From Herbinix sp. (lineage in GTDB: Bacteria > Bacillota > Clostridia > Lachnospirales > Lachnospiraceae), in NCBI GenBank assembly GCA_029239365.1, contig JAQZBA010000009.1:1-32312 (forward strand): 32,312 bases of DNA, written 5' to 3'. Position numbers and translations under genes: made by a program. Positions 19,400 to 28,239 of the stretch are shown piece after piece (the stretch's first letter is position 1; every line of letters starts with the position of its first letter). Below the pieces are notes generated by a model, which had not been told where the DNA came from, ran no database searches, and worked only from the letters and a program-made list of their open reading frames with translations.

Positions 19400-20986
19400 C
19401 TATCTTGATGTATACCACTCATTATACTTTTCAATTAATTTATCTCCGCCTAAAGACTTCCATTCTGCAATAAAATCCTGATAACTTTCTGCAGTGATCC
19501 CGCTTACCACAGAGTTTACAACGAATTCCTCTGTAAAGCTTGCTGAATTAGTCAGATTTGTTGATATCTGTGCATAGATGGAACAAGGAACATCACTGCC
19601 CGGATTAACATGGATAAAACTGCCATAATCGAAGTTAAGTTGGGAATATGCCTTGAATTGATCTTCATTTTTACGGGCACGGCATAACCAGTAAGTGCCA
19701 TAATCCTCTGTCGTACCGGTAAGGTATATGTTCGCATTTCCTCTATGCTCAAAGAAAGTAGGTAATATTGGAGTAAAGTTTCCTTCTGCATCTACATTGT
19801 GATCTACACCTTCTATACCGATCACCATTTCCTTGAAGGTCTCGGGTACCAGCTTCTTTGCGAAATAATCCATGGTAGCTTCAACGTTCTTAGCATTTTT
19901 GGGGATTACCACATAAAAATCCATCTGATTAATAGACGAGGCGCTCATGCCTGCCTTACCTGCCATTTCAAGTGGCTGCACGTATTCTACCGCTGCCTCC
20001 GGATTGGTGGTTTTAAAAGTTTCAACGAGACTTGGCAATGACCACCAGCCGTCAATTCTGCATAACGCAAGGTCCGTTGTAAACTTCTCCAGGGTCGTTG
20101 CAATCTGGTTGGTAGGCATTTCCGTATCCAATAAGCCCTTCGTATATAATTCGTTCAGATAAACCAGGAAGTCATAAAAGCCATCTTGAAGCTGATACGG
20201 TACCAGTTCACCGTTGACATCCTTCCAATCACTTTCCACCCCGAAAGCACCACCGAGACCGCCGATACGAAGATTATTCAGGTCTGCCATGGTAGCTGAG
20301 AGCGGTGTAGCTGCGCTTCCCTTGCCGGTAGGATCAGTATCTTTAAAGGCTTGAAGCATTGCCGTAAATTCCTCTAAGGTTGTTGGCATAGTTAATCCCA
20401 TCTTCTTGAGAATATCTGCACGAATCATGATTCCGTTACCAACATTAGAGCTATCTTCACGTCCGGTCGGGCTGGCAGAGGGAATACAATAATAGGTCTC
20501 ACCTACCACACATACATCAAACATAGATTGGCTGATGGTAGAAGCAATACTCGGAGCATATTGCTCTATTAGTTCCTTCATATCCATTAAAGCACCTTGA
20601 CTTGCATAATCTGCATAGCGGCTTTTGTCATTCAATACAATAAAATCATAATCGGCACCTGCTGCCACAATAGCGTTCAACTTATCGAACGGATTATCGG
20701 CAGGAAGGATATCATACTCTACTTTATATCCTGTCTTTTCTGTTATCCAGCCATATACCGGATTTGCTTCCGGATCATTCCAAGCAAGTCCACCCTGATT
20801 AGGTACCAATGCTTTTAATACAATTGGCTCATTATTAGCGGTTTCCTCTGAGCTTTCTTTGTTATCGACTTTCGCACCATCTTTCGGGGTCTCGGTAGTC
20901 TCTACCTTTTTACCGCAGCCTGCAAGCATTGTTACGGTAAGGCACAGTGTTAAAATTATTACTACAAAACGTTTCATTTTTTTCAC
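19400..20986 (-). CDS. Extracellular solute-binding lipoprotein of a CUT1 ABC transporter
   Basis: 528 aa; lipobox MLAGCG; SBP-like body (NPVYGWITEKTGYKVEYDILPADNPFDKLNAIVAAGADYDFIVLND...). Confidence 0.9.
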   Translation of the reverse strand: MKKMKRFVVIILTLCLTVTMLAGCGKKVETTETPKDGAKVDNKESSEETANNEPIVLKALVPNQGGLAWNDPEANPVYGWITEKTGYKVEYDILPADNPFDKLNAIVAAGADYDFIVLNDKSRYADYASQGALMDMKELIEQYAPSIASTISQSMFDVCVVGETYYCIPSASPTGREDSSNVGNGIMIRADILKKMGLTMPTTLEEFTAMLQAFKDTDPTGKGSAATPLSATMADLNNLRIGGLGGAFGVESDWKDVNGELVPYQLQDGFYDFLVYLNELYTKGLLDTEMPTNQIATTLEKFTTDLALCRIDGWWSLPSLVETFKTTNPEAAVEYVQPLEMAGKAGMSASSINQMDFYVVIPKNAKNVEATMDYFAKKLVPETFKEMVIGIEGVDHNVDAEGNFTPILPTFFEHRGNANIYLTGTTEDYGTYWLCRARKNEDQFKAYSQLNFDYGSFIHVNPGSDVPCSIYAQISTNLTNSASFTEEFVVNSVVSGITAESYQDFIAEWKSLGGDKLIEKYNEWYTSR

Positions 20987-21032
20987 ACTCTTTCCTCCTT
21001 AAATAATTATGATAAGCATTTTCCCTATGCAT

Positions 21033-21920
21033 TTATCCTTTTGTTGATCCGATGGTCATACCCTTAACGAAATAACGCTGCATGAAAGGGTATACGCACA
21101 GAATTGGAACTGTTGCTGCCACGATAGCCGCCGCTGTTATGCTTTCCTCTGACACTTCCTGCATCATGGCTATTTTGGCTTGAATATCGGTTGCCTTTGA
21201 TATCATATCTCTCAGATACAAAGGTAGTGTCTGAAGCTCAGGACTATTTACATACATCATCGGGCCAAAATAATTATTCCAAATCATTACCGAAGTAAAT
21301 ACCACAATGGTGGCATATACCGGTTTGCTTAATGGTACAATAAAACGCAGGAATATGGTTAAATTCGATGCTCCGTCCACCTTCGCCGACTCTATAATGC
21401 TCTCAGGGATATCCTCATAGAAGTTTTTAATAATCAGTAAATGAAATACATTAATCAATCCCGGAACGATCAAGACAATCCGTGTATCCAATATGCCATA
21501 AGCATTATAAAGCAAATAGGTAGGAATGATTCCGCCACTGAAGTACATGGTAAAAACAAAAAACAGTAATATTTTTTTCATATGGGGAAGGTTGCGCAGG
21601 GATAAAGGAAATGCAGTAAATGCTGTTACGACTAGGGTACAAATCGTGCCAAGCACTGTAATTAAGACTGAATTCCCAAAAGCAACCAAGAATCTCTGTG
21701 AACCAATTATGGAATTCATTGCATCAAATTGAAATCCAACCGGGAAAATTCCAACGGATCCGGAACTGATCGCCCACTCCTCGCTGAAGGCTTTCGATAC
21801 AACATGCATCAAAGGAAATATGATCAGTAAAACTAATATAGTAATAAACAAGTAAGCAAAGGCGGTTACTAAAATTGCTTCCTTCCCTTTTTTTATCTTT
21901 GAAGATGGCTTTATTCCCAT
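21033..21920 (-). CDS. CUT1 ABC transporter permease (LplC-like)
   Basis: 295 aa; EAA loop IESAKVDGASNLTIFLRFIVPLSKPV; C-terminal FVKGMTIGSTKG; start codon overlaps the stop of the upstream permease by one base (TAATG). Confidence 0.93.
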   Translation of the reverse strand: MGIKPSSKIKKGKEAILVTAFAYLFITILVLLIIFPLMHVVSKAFSEEWAISSGSVGIFPVGFQFDAMNSIIGSQRFLVAFGNSVLITVLGTICTLVVTAFTAFPLSLRNLPHMKKILLFFVFTMYFSGGIIPTYLLYNAYGILDTRIVLIVPGLINVFHLLIIKNFYEDIPESIIESAKVDGASNLTIFLRFIVPLSKPVYATIVVFTSVMIWNNYFGPMMYVNSPELQTLPLYLRDMISKATDIQAKIAMMQEVSEESITAAAIVAATVPILCVYPFMQRYFVKGMTIGSTKG

Positions 21921-22876
21921 TACCAGATACTCCTTCCTGTCGTTCTTTTACTCGTGAAATTACCGGTCAGTACCAGAAGCAATCCTACAAGGGATTCAAA
22001 TAAACCGATTGCGGTTGCGTAACTGTAATTCATTTGTGATACACCCGTACGATAAATGAAGGTACCTAATACATCACCTGATTTATAAACCGTAGGATTG
22101 TACATTAGAAGTATCTCTTCGGTATTCGCATTGAGTACATTGCCGAGATTCAAGATGAACATCAGTAATATAATCGACAACATGCCTGGTAATGTTATAT
22201 GTATGATCTGCCTTAGTTTTCCGGCACCATCTACTTTTGCTGCTTCATACAGCTCCGGATTGATTCCTGTAAGAGCAGCGATAAAGACGATTGCACTATA
22301 CCCGACTTCCTTCCAAGCTTCTGAGGCAATAACCACGGTACGGAACCATTGATTATCCATTAAGAAGGAGATTGGTTGCCCGCCTAATCCTACAATCACT
22401 TGATTGATAATACCGGTTGAAGGAGAGCAAGCAGCCGTAACAAGTCCACTCACGATTACCCAAGATAAAAAGTGGGGTAGATATAGAACCGTCTGATAGG
22501 TTTTCTTAAGGAAGGTTCGTCCTATCTCATTAATCAGAATGGCTATAAAAATCGATAACGGAAAGGTGAATAATATCTTGCCGAAGCTTATAAATAAGGT
22601 ATTACGGAGCACGGAGTAAAAATTCCTGGAGGTAAACAGCATATTAAAGTTCTTAAAGCCTACCCATGGACTTTCTAAAATTCCGGAGAAAATATTATAT
22701 TCCTGAAACGATGTTGTCAAACCATACATCGGCATATAACGGAATACAATGATAAATAGGATACCCGGTATCAAGAACAGATACAAATCCAAATTTTTCT
22801 TAATGAGTCTGCGGTTTACCGCTTTCTCTGCTTGTCTAATATCTTTATTGCGTAATGCACTTGACTTTCTCATCAA
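21920..22876 (-). CDS. CUT1 ABC transporter permease (LplB-like)
   Basis: 318 aa; YEAAKVDGAGKLRQIIHITLPGM EAA loop; LYLPHFLSWVIVSGL motif. Confidence 0.93.
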   Translation of the reverse strand: MMRKSSALRNKDIRQAEKAVNRRLIKKNLDLYLFLIPGILFIIVFRYMPMYGLTTSFQEYNIFSGILESPWVGFKNFNMLFTSRNFYSVLRNTLFISFGKILFTFPLSIFIAILINEIGRTFLKKTYQTVLYLPHFLSWVIVSGLVTAACSPSTGIINQVIVGLGGQPISFLMDNQWFRTVVIASEAWKEVGYSAIVFIAALTGINPELYEAAKVDGAGKLRQIIHITLPGMLSIILLMFILNLGNVLNANTEEILLMYNPTVYKSGDVLGTFIYRTGVSQMNYSYATAIGLFESLVGLLLVLTGNFTSKRTTGRSIW

Positions 22877-22911
22877 TTAATCAACATCCTTTATTCTCAT
22901 TTGTTAATCAA

Positions 22912-22940
22912 ATTATACAAAAACAAACATCTCAATTCAA
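22912..22940 (-). promoter_or_regulatory. Candidate sigma-A promoter of the permease-permease-SBP-FAD oxidoreductase-RR-HK operon
   Basis: Minus strand TTGAAT-N17-TATAAT, the best -35/-10 match I found in the window, about 36 nt upstream of the permease start. Confidence 0.7.
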
Positions 22941-23032
22941 TGTTCATACCACCGCTCTCTGGTGCAATCTTCCGATGTTTACGTGGGAATTGTTTTATGA
23001 GATTGAAAATGCTATCAATTTAAATAAGAATT

Positions 23033-23066
23033 GCCTCCTTAGGTAGGATGTTAACCCTAAGGAGGC
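23033..23066 (-). terminator. Terminator-like hairpin downstream of the response regulator gene
   Basis: GCCTCCTTAGG-taggatgttaac-CCTAAGGAGGC, 11-bp perfect stem; downstream tract on the minus strand is only moderately T-rich (AATTCTTATTT). Confidence 0.6.
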
Positions 23067-23136
23067 CTTCCGTTATTCTTGTCTTATTTGTCTATTGTTA
23101 ACATAGTTCAGTATGATTGAGCTATGCTCTCCTTAC

Positions 23137-24717
23137 CTACTTTTCGTATTTGCTACGGTATTCTGTAACTGTCATTCCAACATACTTTTTGAAGGTTTTG
23201 CTAAAATACTGGGCATCGTTGAATCCAACCTCATAAACAACGTCATTTATTGTTGTCTGGGGATTTTTCAACAGCTGTTTCGCTTTTTCAATACGTACTG
23301 AGTTCAGATAAGAGGAAAAGGTAATATCCTTTTCTTTCTTAAACAGAACGGAGAAATAATACTTTGAAATTCCCACATATCCCGCTATATCATCCAATGT
23401 AATCTTCTTATTGTAATTATCATTTATATATTGGACAGCCTTCTTAATCAGTATTTCTGTATTATCAGCCCGATTACTGGAATTCTCAATGATCAGGTTT
23501 TTGATGAAATCACGGATGATATCAATTACTTCCTTCAGTTCTTCTGAATTAATGACTTTCTTTTGAAACGCAAACACATCACTGTCATCTTGAAAACAAC
23601 TGTCGAAGCGTTTGAATATATCATTAATCATATGAGACAATTCCAACTTAACCTCCAAGGAATTCCCTCGTTGTTTGTCCAATAATTTCTCCAGGGCATC
23701 GATTTTCTGATAGATAGCCTCACTATCCGCATCTTCGATATACTGGCAGAAATCCTTTACCATTGCTATATCGTATATAAAGTGATAGTCGTGTGGCCTT
23801 ATCATATTATCCTTGGTCAGATGCTCTCCATCGGATAAATAAAACAGATAATCCGAGGCTTCATAAATCCAATCCAGATATTCTCTCGCTTCTTCAATGG
23901 ATGTAGTGATCGGAGAATTCGCGCTTTTAAATCCAATGCTGAAATATTGCTTGATGGAGCTCTGTAAATATTCGATACATTTTTGAATTTTGAGATCACT
24001 GATATTTTTAACCATTAGAAAACAAGTAATTGATTTCCCAAACTGTTTCGAAAAGGCGTCAATCGCCTCATCCTGAAATTTATTCATAATTAATTCCAAA
24101 GAGGCTGCAATGATGTTAGTAACGTGATACTCTGAATTCTTAACATTGTTCAGACTAGCCCGGAAATCAAAGGTAATAAAGCAGTATTTTTCAGTATTCC
24201 ACTCTACATGAGCTTTATCAAACTCTTCATGGATAAGCTCATTACTTCGATTATCGCTTAATAAAAGCCCCAGTAGATACTCCTGTTGCCTCCTTAAAAG
24301 AAGCTTATCGTTTTGCGTATCCGTAACCTGTCCGATGGATAAATCTAATTTTTTCTTCTTTTCTAAAATTATTTTCTTAAGCTCTTCTTCTTCCATTTCA
24401 GCCTTAAGTATATAATCGGATACTTTTAATTTAATTGCTTCCTTTGCAAAGGAAAAGTCATCATAGCAGGTCAGAAAGATAATTTCCGTGTTTGGGTTAT
24501 ATTCTTTGATTTTCTTTGCAAGCCATAGCCCGTCCTGCTTCGGCATCTTAATATCCGTTATCACAAGATCCGGTTTCAAGGCTACATACTTTTCGTAAGC
24601 ATTCTGCCCATTGCTGGCTTCTGCGACAATTTCAAACCCAAGCTCCTGCCAATTGATCAAGGACTTAACACCAATCCGAACGAGCATTTCATCATCTACA
24701 ATCATTATTTTATACAT
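23137..24717 (-). CDS. YesN-family response regulator (receiver plus AraC output)
   Basis: 526 aa; receiver MYKIMIVDDEMLVRIGVKSLI...DLVITDIKMPKQDG...DYILK; AraC HTH TLDDIAGYVGISKYYFSVLFKKEKDITFSSYLNSVRIEKAKQLL...VGFNDAQYFSKTFKKYVGMTVTEYRSKY. Confidence 0.95.
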   Translation of the reverse strand: MYKIMIVDDEMLVRIGVKSLINWQELGFEIVAEASNGQNAYEKYVALKPDLVITDIKMPKQDGLWLAKKIKEYNPNTEIIFLTCYDDFSFAKEAIKLKVSDYILKAEMEEEELKKIILEKKKKLDLSIGQVTDTQNDKLLLRRQQEYLLGLLLSDNRSNELIHEEFDKAHVEWNTEKYCFITFDFRASLNNVKNSEYHVTNIIAASLELIMNKFQDEAIDAFSKQFGKSITCFLMVKNISDLKIQKCIEYLQSSIKQYFSIGFKSANSPITTSIEEAREYLDWIYEASDYLFYLSDGEHLTKDNMIRPHDYHFIYDIAMVKDFCQYIEDADSEAIYQKIDALEKLLDKQRGNSLEVKLELSHMINDIFKRFDSCFQDDSDVFAFQKKVINSEELKEVIDIIRDFIKNLIIENSSNRADNTEILIKKAVQYINDNYNKKITLDDIAGYVGISKYYFSVLFKKEKDITFSSYLNSVRIEKAKQLLKNPQTTINDVVYEVGFNDAQYFSKTFKKYVGMTVTEYRSKYEK

Positions 24718-24782
24718 AAGTATCTCCCCTTTCAGTCCTGCAGAGCATCTGATTTAAAATTCACTGACTTACCGGCAGGACT

Positions 24783-26454
24783 TTAAGCAACATTATCGGG
24801 TACACTGATAATAACCGTTGTTCCAACTCCTACGGTAGATACGATCTGTATACCATAAGCATCTCCCAGATACAACTTTAATCGTTGGTTTACATTATTT
24901 AGACCGACCTTACTGAACCGGTTAATGTTCTGTTCCTGCTTGAAGATATTATCCAATACCGCTTTCTCGATACCACTACCGTTATTCGTCGATTCCATAG
25001 ATTAATGAATTTTCCACAATAGGTTGAAGAATCAGCTTCGGGATATTGAGACTTCTATGTTCTTCTTGGATGTCATAATGGACTTCAAATAATTGATTAA
25101 ACCTTAATCTTTGAATTAGAATATAATTCTCGATATATTCGATTTCCTCTTTCAGAGAAATCATATTGTTACCAAAGCTGATACTTACTCTTAAAAGCTT
25201 TACCAGAGCAACCAAGGCTTCTGCGATGCTATCCTCTCCTTTGATCTTCGCCATCCAACGGATTGTATTTAAGGTATTATAAAGAAAATGCGGATTAATC
25301 TGTGCATGCAGCACCTCCAGCTCCAACTCATTTTTATTGTGCTCTACCGCTACGATATCTTCCATCAGATTTTTAACCTGATTAACCATCTGATTAAAGC
25401 CTTCACTCAGATCGTCCAGCTCATTATATACATTGGATTCCACCCGGACATCGAGATTACCGGCTTCTACCTGCTTCATCTGATACATCATCAGTTCAAT
25501 GGGTTGCGTAATTTTTCTGGTATAGATTAATGCAACGAAAAACAATATAATCAGGGAGATAATACTACCTGCAATGAAATATAACTGCATACGATTAATC
25601 TCTGCATATAAAATAGCCTCAGGAACCGTCTTTACCACATACCACTTGTCATAATTAAAGGAGGAATATATCGCTACATATTTCTTGCCATGATCGATAT
25701 AGCTGACATAGTTTGGTTGAGAATCCTTCAACATCGTTTTAAAATAGCTGGAGCTTTTTACATCAACGGGTGTAAAATCATCATCCGAGCTGGCAATGAT
25801 ATTACCCACTGTATCGCATATAATAATCCTGCTGTTCTCTTCCTGGATATTGGTAAATGCTCCTGTCAGTATACTTTCATCGACCTCCATGGTAATAAAA
25901 CCCAATTCTCTTAAGGAATAAATATCGATTATCTTTCTGCCCATGGATAAATACTTCTTAACCATACTCCCAGAAAGGATCTTCACATTCTTCTCTGTCG
26001 TGGGGAACCAGACAATCTCACCCGAGGTAGCATCCAATTCATATCTTGGAAAGCTTTTCACACCATCCTGAAGCTCCGCACCTACCTGTTGAAATCCACT
26101 GGGGGTGATCATATAGATTCCTTCAATGATATTACTTGAAATATAATAATTGTATAATTTATCTACCAGCTGATCGGTGTCTCCGCTTTTGATGCTTTCT
26201 ATCAGCTCCTGGTTTGAGATAATGGAATTTGACATATTCTCAACATCATTTAAGATGTAATCAATATTGTTACCGATAACATCTACGGACTGCTTCTCCG
26301 ACTCTCCATATTGTTTTTTGAGAGTTTGCCTGAAATTCTGGAACATAGCCATAAAGATGATAAGGGACACAATGATGATAAAAGAGGTCGCTCTAAAAAA
26401 CTGCTTTCTGAAACTATGCTTTTCATTCATACCTTTCATATTCTTCCGCTCCAT
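24783..26454 (-). pseudogene. YesM-family sensor histidine kinase interrupted by a frame-changing deletion in the ATP-binding domain
   Basis: ORF 24982..26454 has TM/sensor/HAMP, H-box LHAQINPHFLYNTLNTIRWMAKIKG and N-box PIVENSLIYGI, then stops at DE*. ORF 24783..24998, in another frame, resumes with NNGSGIEKAVLDNIF...FSKVGLNNVNQRLKLYLGDAYGIQIVSTVGVGTTVIISVP. The approx. 26 residues between N-box and G1 box seen in the intact paralog (14439..16205) are absent. Confidence 0.85.
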
Positions 26455-26472
26455 CCGTACCCTCCGGCTGAG

Positions 26473-27933
26473 TTAATGATGCTCATTCCATTGGCTCCTC
26501 ATACTGATTGCAACAAATTTAACATCCGAATCCTTCTGTACCATTTGAAACAGATTTGTTATGATGATATTTTCAAATTCATAACCGTTCTCCATCTTCG
26601 GCCGGTAATAAGCATATTCCTTTTCCTGGGACTTAACCATAGCCGGTACCTGCGGTATCCCCTTAGAATACTCCTTTTCAATAGAAGCTCTCAATGCTGT
26701 CCTGGTAGGAAGTGTCCCACCTGCTTTTTCCGTAAAGGATTTCATCTGAACAGTAGGTGAGGTAGCCCAAACAATAAACATCCAAGCTGCAAGTTTCTTT
26801 TTACTGCTTGAATAGCTGTTAATTCCAATTCCGGAGCCTCCATAGATATTAGCGCTACGTTGATTGCCCTTCGGCAATACATGATACCCTACCTTACCGG
26901 CCACAACCGAGTTCTCAACCGCGGATACGTTCTCATCCCAATTTATCATCATTGCTACCTCCCCCTGGGTAAAGGCGTTTGCTGCTTCGTCCCAGGTAAA
27001 GCCCTGTTTGCTTTCCGGATTTAATGCAATAATTTCTTTAAATCTCTTTAATGCTGTCTTGAATTCAGAGGTACCCGATTGTATCTCCGGTCCGGTGACC
27101 GTCCCTAAGCTTACGATTTTCTCATTTGTAAAATAATCACCGCCATAAGCACTTAAGACAGAAGAAAATGCTGTGTAAATCGAATTATGATTGGCTGACA
27201 TCGTGATACTTCCATACTTAACTTTAGAATTTTCTACATTGCCATCAATCCACCTGGATACTGCGATGAATTGCTCCCAGGTAAAATCACCGCTACCGGG
27301 ATCCGGTTCAAAGCCAAGGTCTTTTTTCATTTGCACTTTATATTGATCAAAAATATCCTGACGGTAAAATAAAATCATCGTTGTGGAATCAAAGGGTATC
27401 GCATAAAGCTTGTCCGTGTCTCCGAAATAGGAGCATACCTCCAATTGTTCTTTGGAGAAGCTATCCATCCCTCCTACTATATGAGGTAATGTAGGATCAT
27501 TCTCGTATTGATTCAAATCTTCCAGCCCGTCAGAAAAACGATTTAATGTCTTATAAGGATCAACATAAATTAAGTCATACTGCGCGGTCTTCGATATAAA
27601 TTCCATATTAATCTTTTCTTCCAACGTATTGAAATCCATTCTTTTAATATTGACCTTAATACCGGTGACTTCTGTGAATTTTTCACATTCCTGAGACAAT
27701 ATATTGGCATTTATGTTATCTTCACAAATAAAATTAAGGATGGTACCATCACAACTCTTCCAGTCAAAGGTTTCAGGTGCTTCTACATTGCCAAATTTAC
27801 TCTCCTGTTCTCCAAACAACTCCGTATTAACGTCAACTTGCTCCTCTGTCACTGAACAGCTGCATAATAGCATGGCTAAGATTAGTATCACAGCGATAAA
27901 ACAATAATTTCTACCGAATTTGCGATTCTGCAA
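26473..27933 (-). CDS. Extracellular solute-binding lipoprotein encoded with a two-component system (sensory SBP)
   Basis: Lipobox MLLCSC; SBP body (LNFICEDNINANILSQECEKFTEVTGIKVNIKRMDFNTLEEKINMEFISKTAQYDLIYVDPY...). Track start at 27951 includes the RBS (AAAGGAGG); a TTG at 27933 is the better start. No permease adjacent. Confidence 0.88.
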   Translation of the reverse strand: MQNRKFGRNYCFIAVILILAMLLCSCSVTEEQVDVNTELFGEQESKFGNVEAPETFDWKSCDGTILNFICEDNINANILSQECEKFTEVTGIKVNIKRMDFNTLEEKINMEFISKTAQYDLIYVDPYKTLNRFSDGLEDLNQYENDPTLPHIVGGMDSFSKEQLEVCSYFGDTDKLYAIPFDSTTMILFYRQDIFDQYKVQMKKDLGFEPDPGSGDFTWEQFIAVSRWIDGNVENSKVKYGSITMSANHNSIYTAFSSVLSAYGGDYFTNEKIVSLGTVTGPEIQSGTSEFKTALKRFKEIIALNPESKQGFTWDEAANAFTQGEVAMMINWDENVSAVENSVVAGKVGYHVLPKGNQRSANIYGGSGIGINSYSSSKKKLAAWMFIVWATSPTVQMKSFTEKAGGTLPTRTALRASIEKEYSKGIPQVPAMVKSQEKEYAYYRPKMENGYEFENIIITNLFQMVQKDSDVKFVAISMRSQWNEHH

Positions 27934-28163
27934 TTGATTACCTCCTTTCAATCACTAGACAAGTCAAATATCTATTTTACTATGTTTTAAAATACTGCAT
28001 GGCTATGGAATTTCACTATATTATGCATTTCATATAGTTTATTATTACTTGTTTCTGGTTTTTTAGCATATGATTCGTCCTGATTTAATCATAAATCACT
28101 GTCGAAGATTCTGCAATTTGTTTTTAACTGCACATCAGAAGCTCATTTTTTAAACGAGAAAAG

Positions 28164-28179
28164 CGCTCCGACAGGAGCG
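28164..28179. terminator. Bidirectional terminator hairpin
   Basis: CGCTCC-gaca-GGAGCG flanked by GAAAAG on the left and TTTTTCTT on the right; lies between the dehydrogenase stop (28240) and the upstream end of the SBP gene. Confidence 0.7.
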
Positions 28180-28239
28180 TTTTTCTTATTCTATGAAATT
28201 AATCTACAATATAGCTTCCACTTTTTACTGTGATTGCTA

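Noticed and set aside
23137-24717. Receiver domain with DYILKAEM instead of the usual DYILKP motif, considered as a degenerate receiver
   Set aside because: The acidic pair, phosphoacceptor Asp and Lys are all present; Pro replacement after the Lys occurs in YesN-type receivers.
24982-24998. Programmed +1 frameshift as explanation for the split histidine kinase
   Set aside because: No obvious slippery/shift signal, and a frameshift would still leave ~25 conserved residues of the ATPase domain missing; deletion is simpler.
26311-26760. 149-aa plus-strand ORF spanning the SBP/histidine kinase junction
   Set aside because: Antisense to two recognisable genes; low-complexity His/Leu/Pro-rich translation with no domain.
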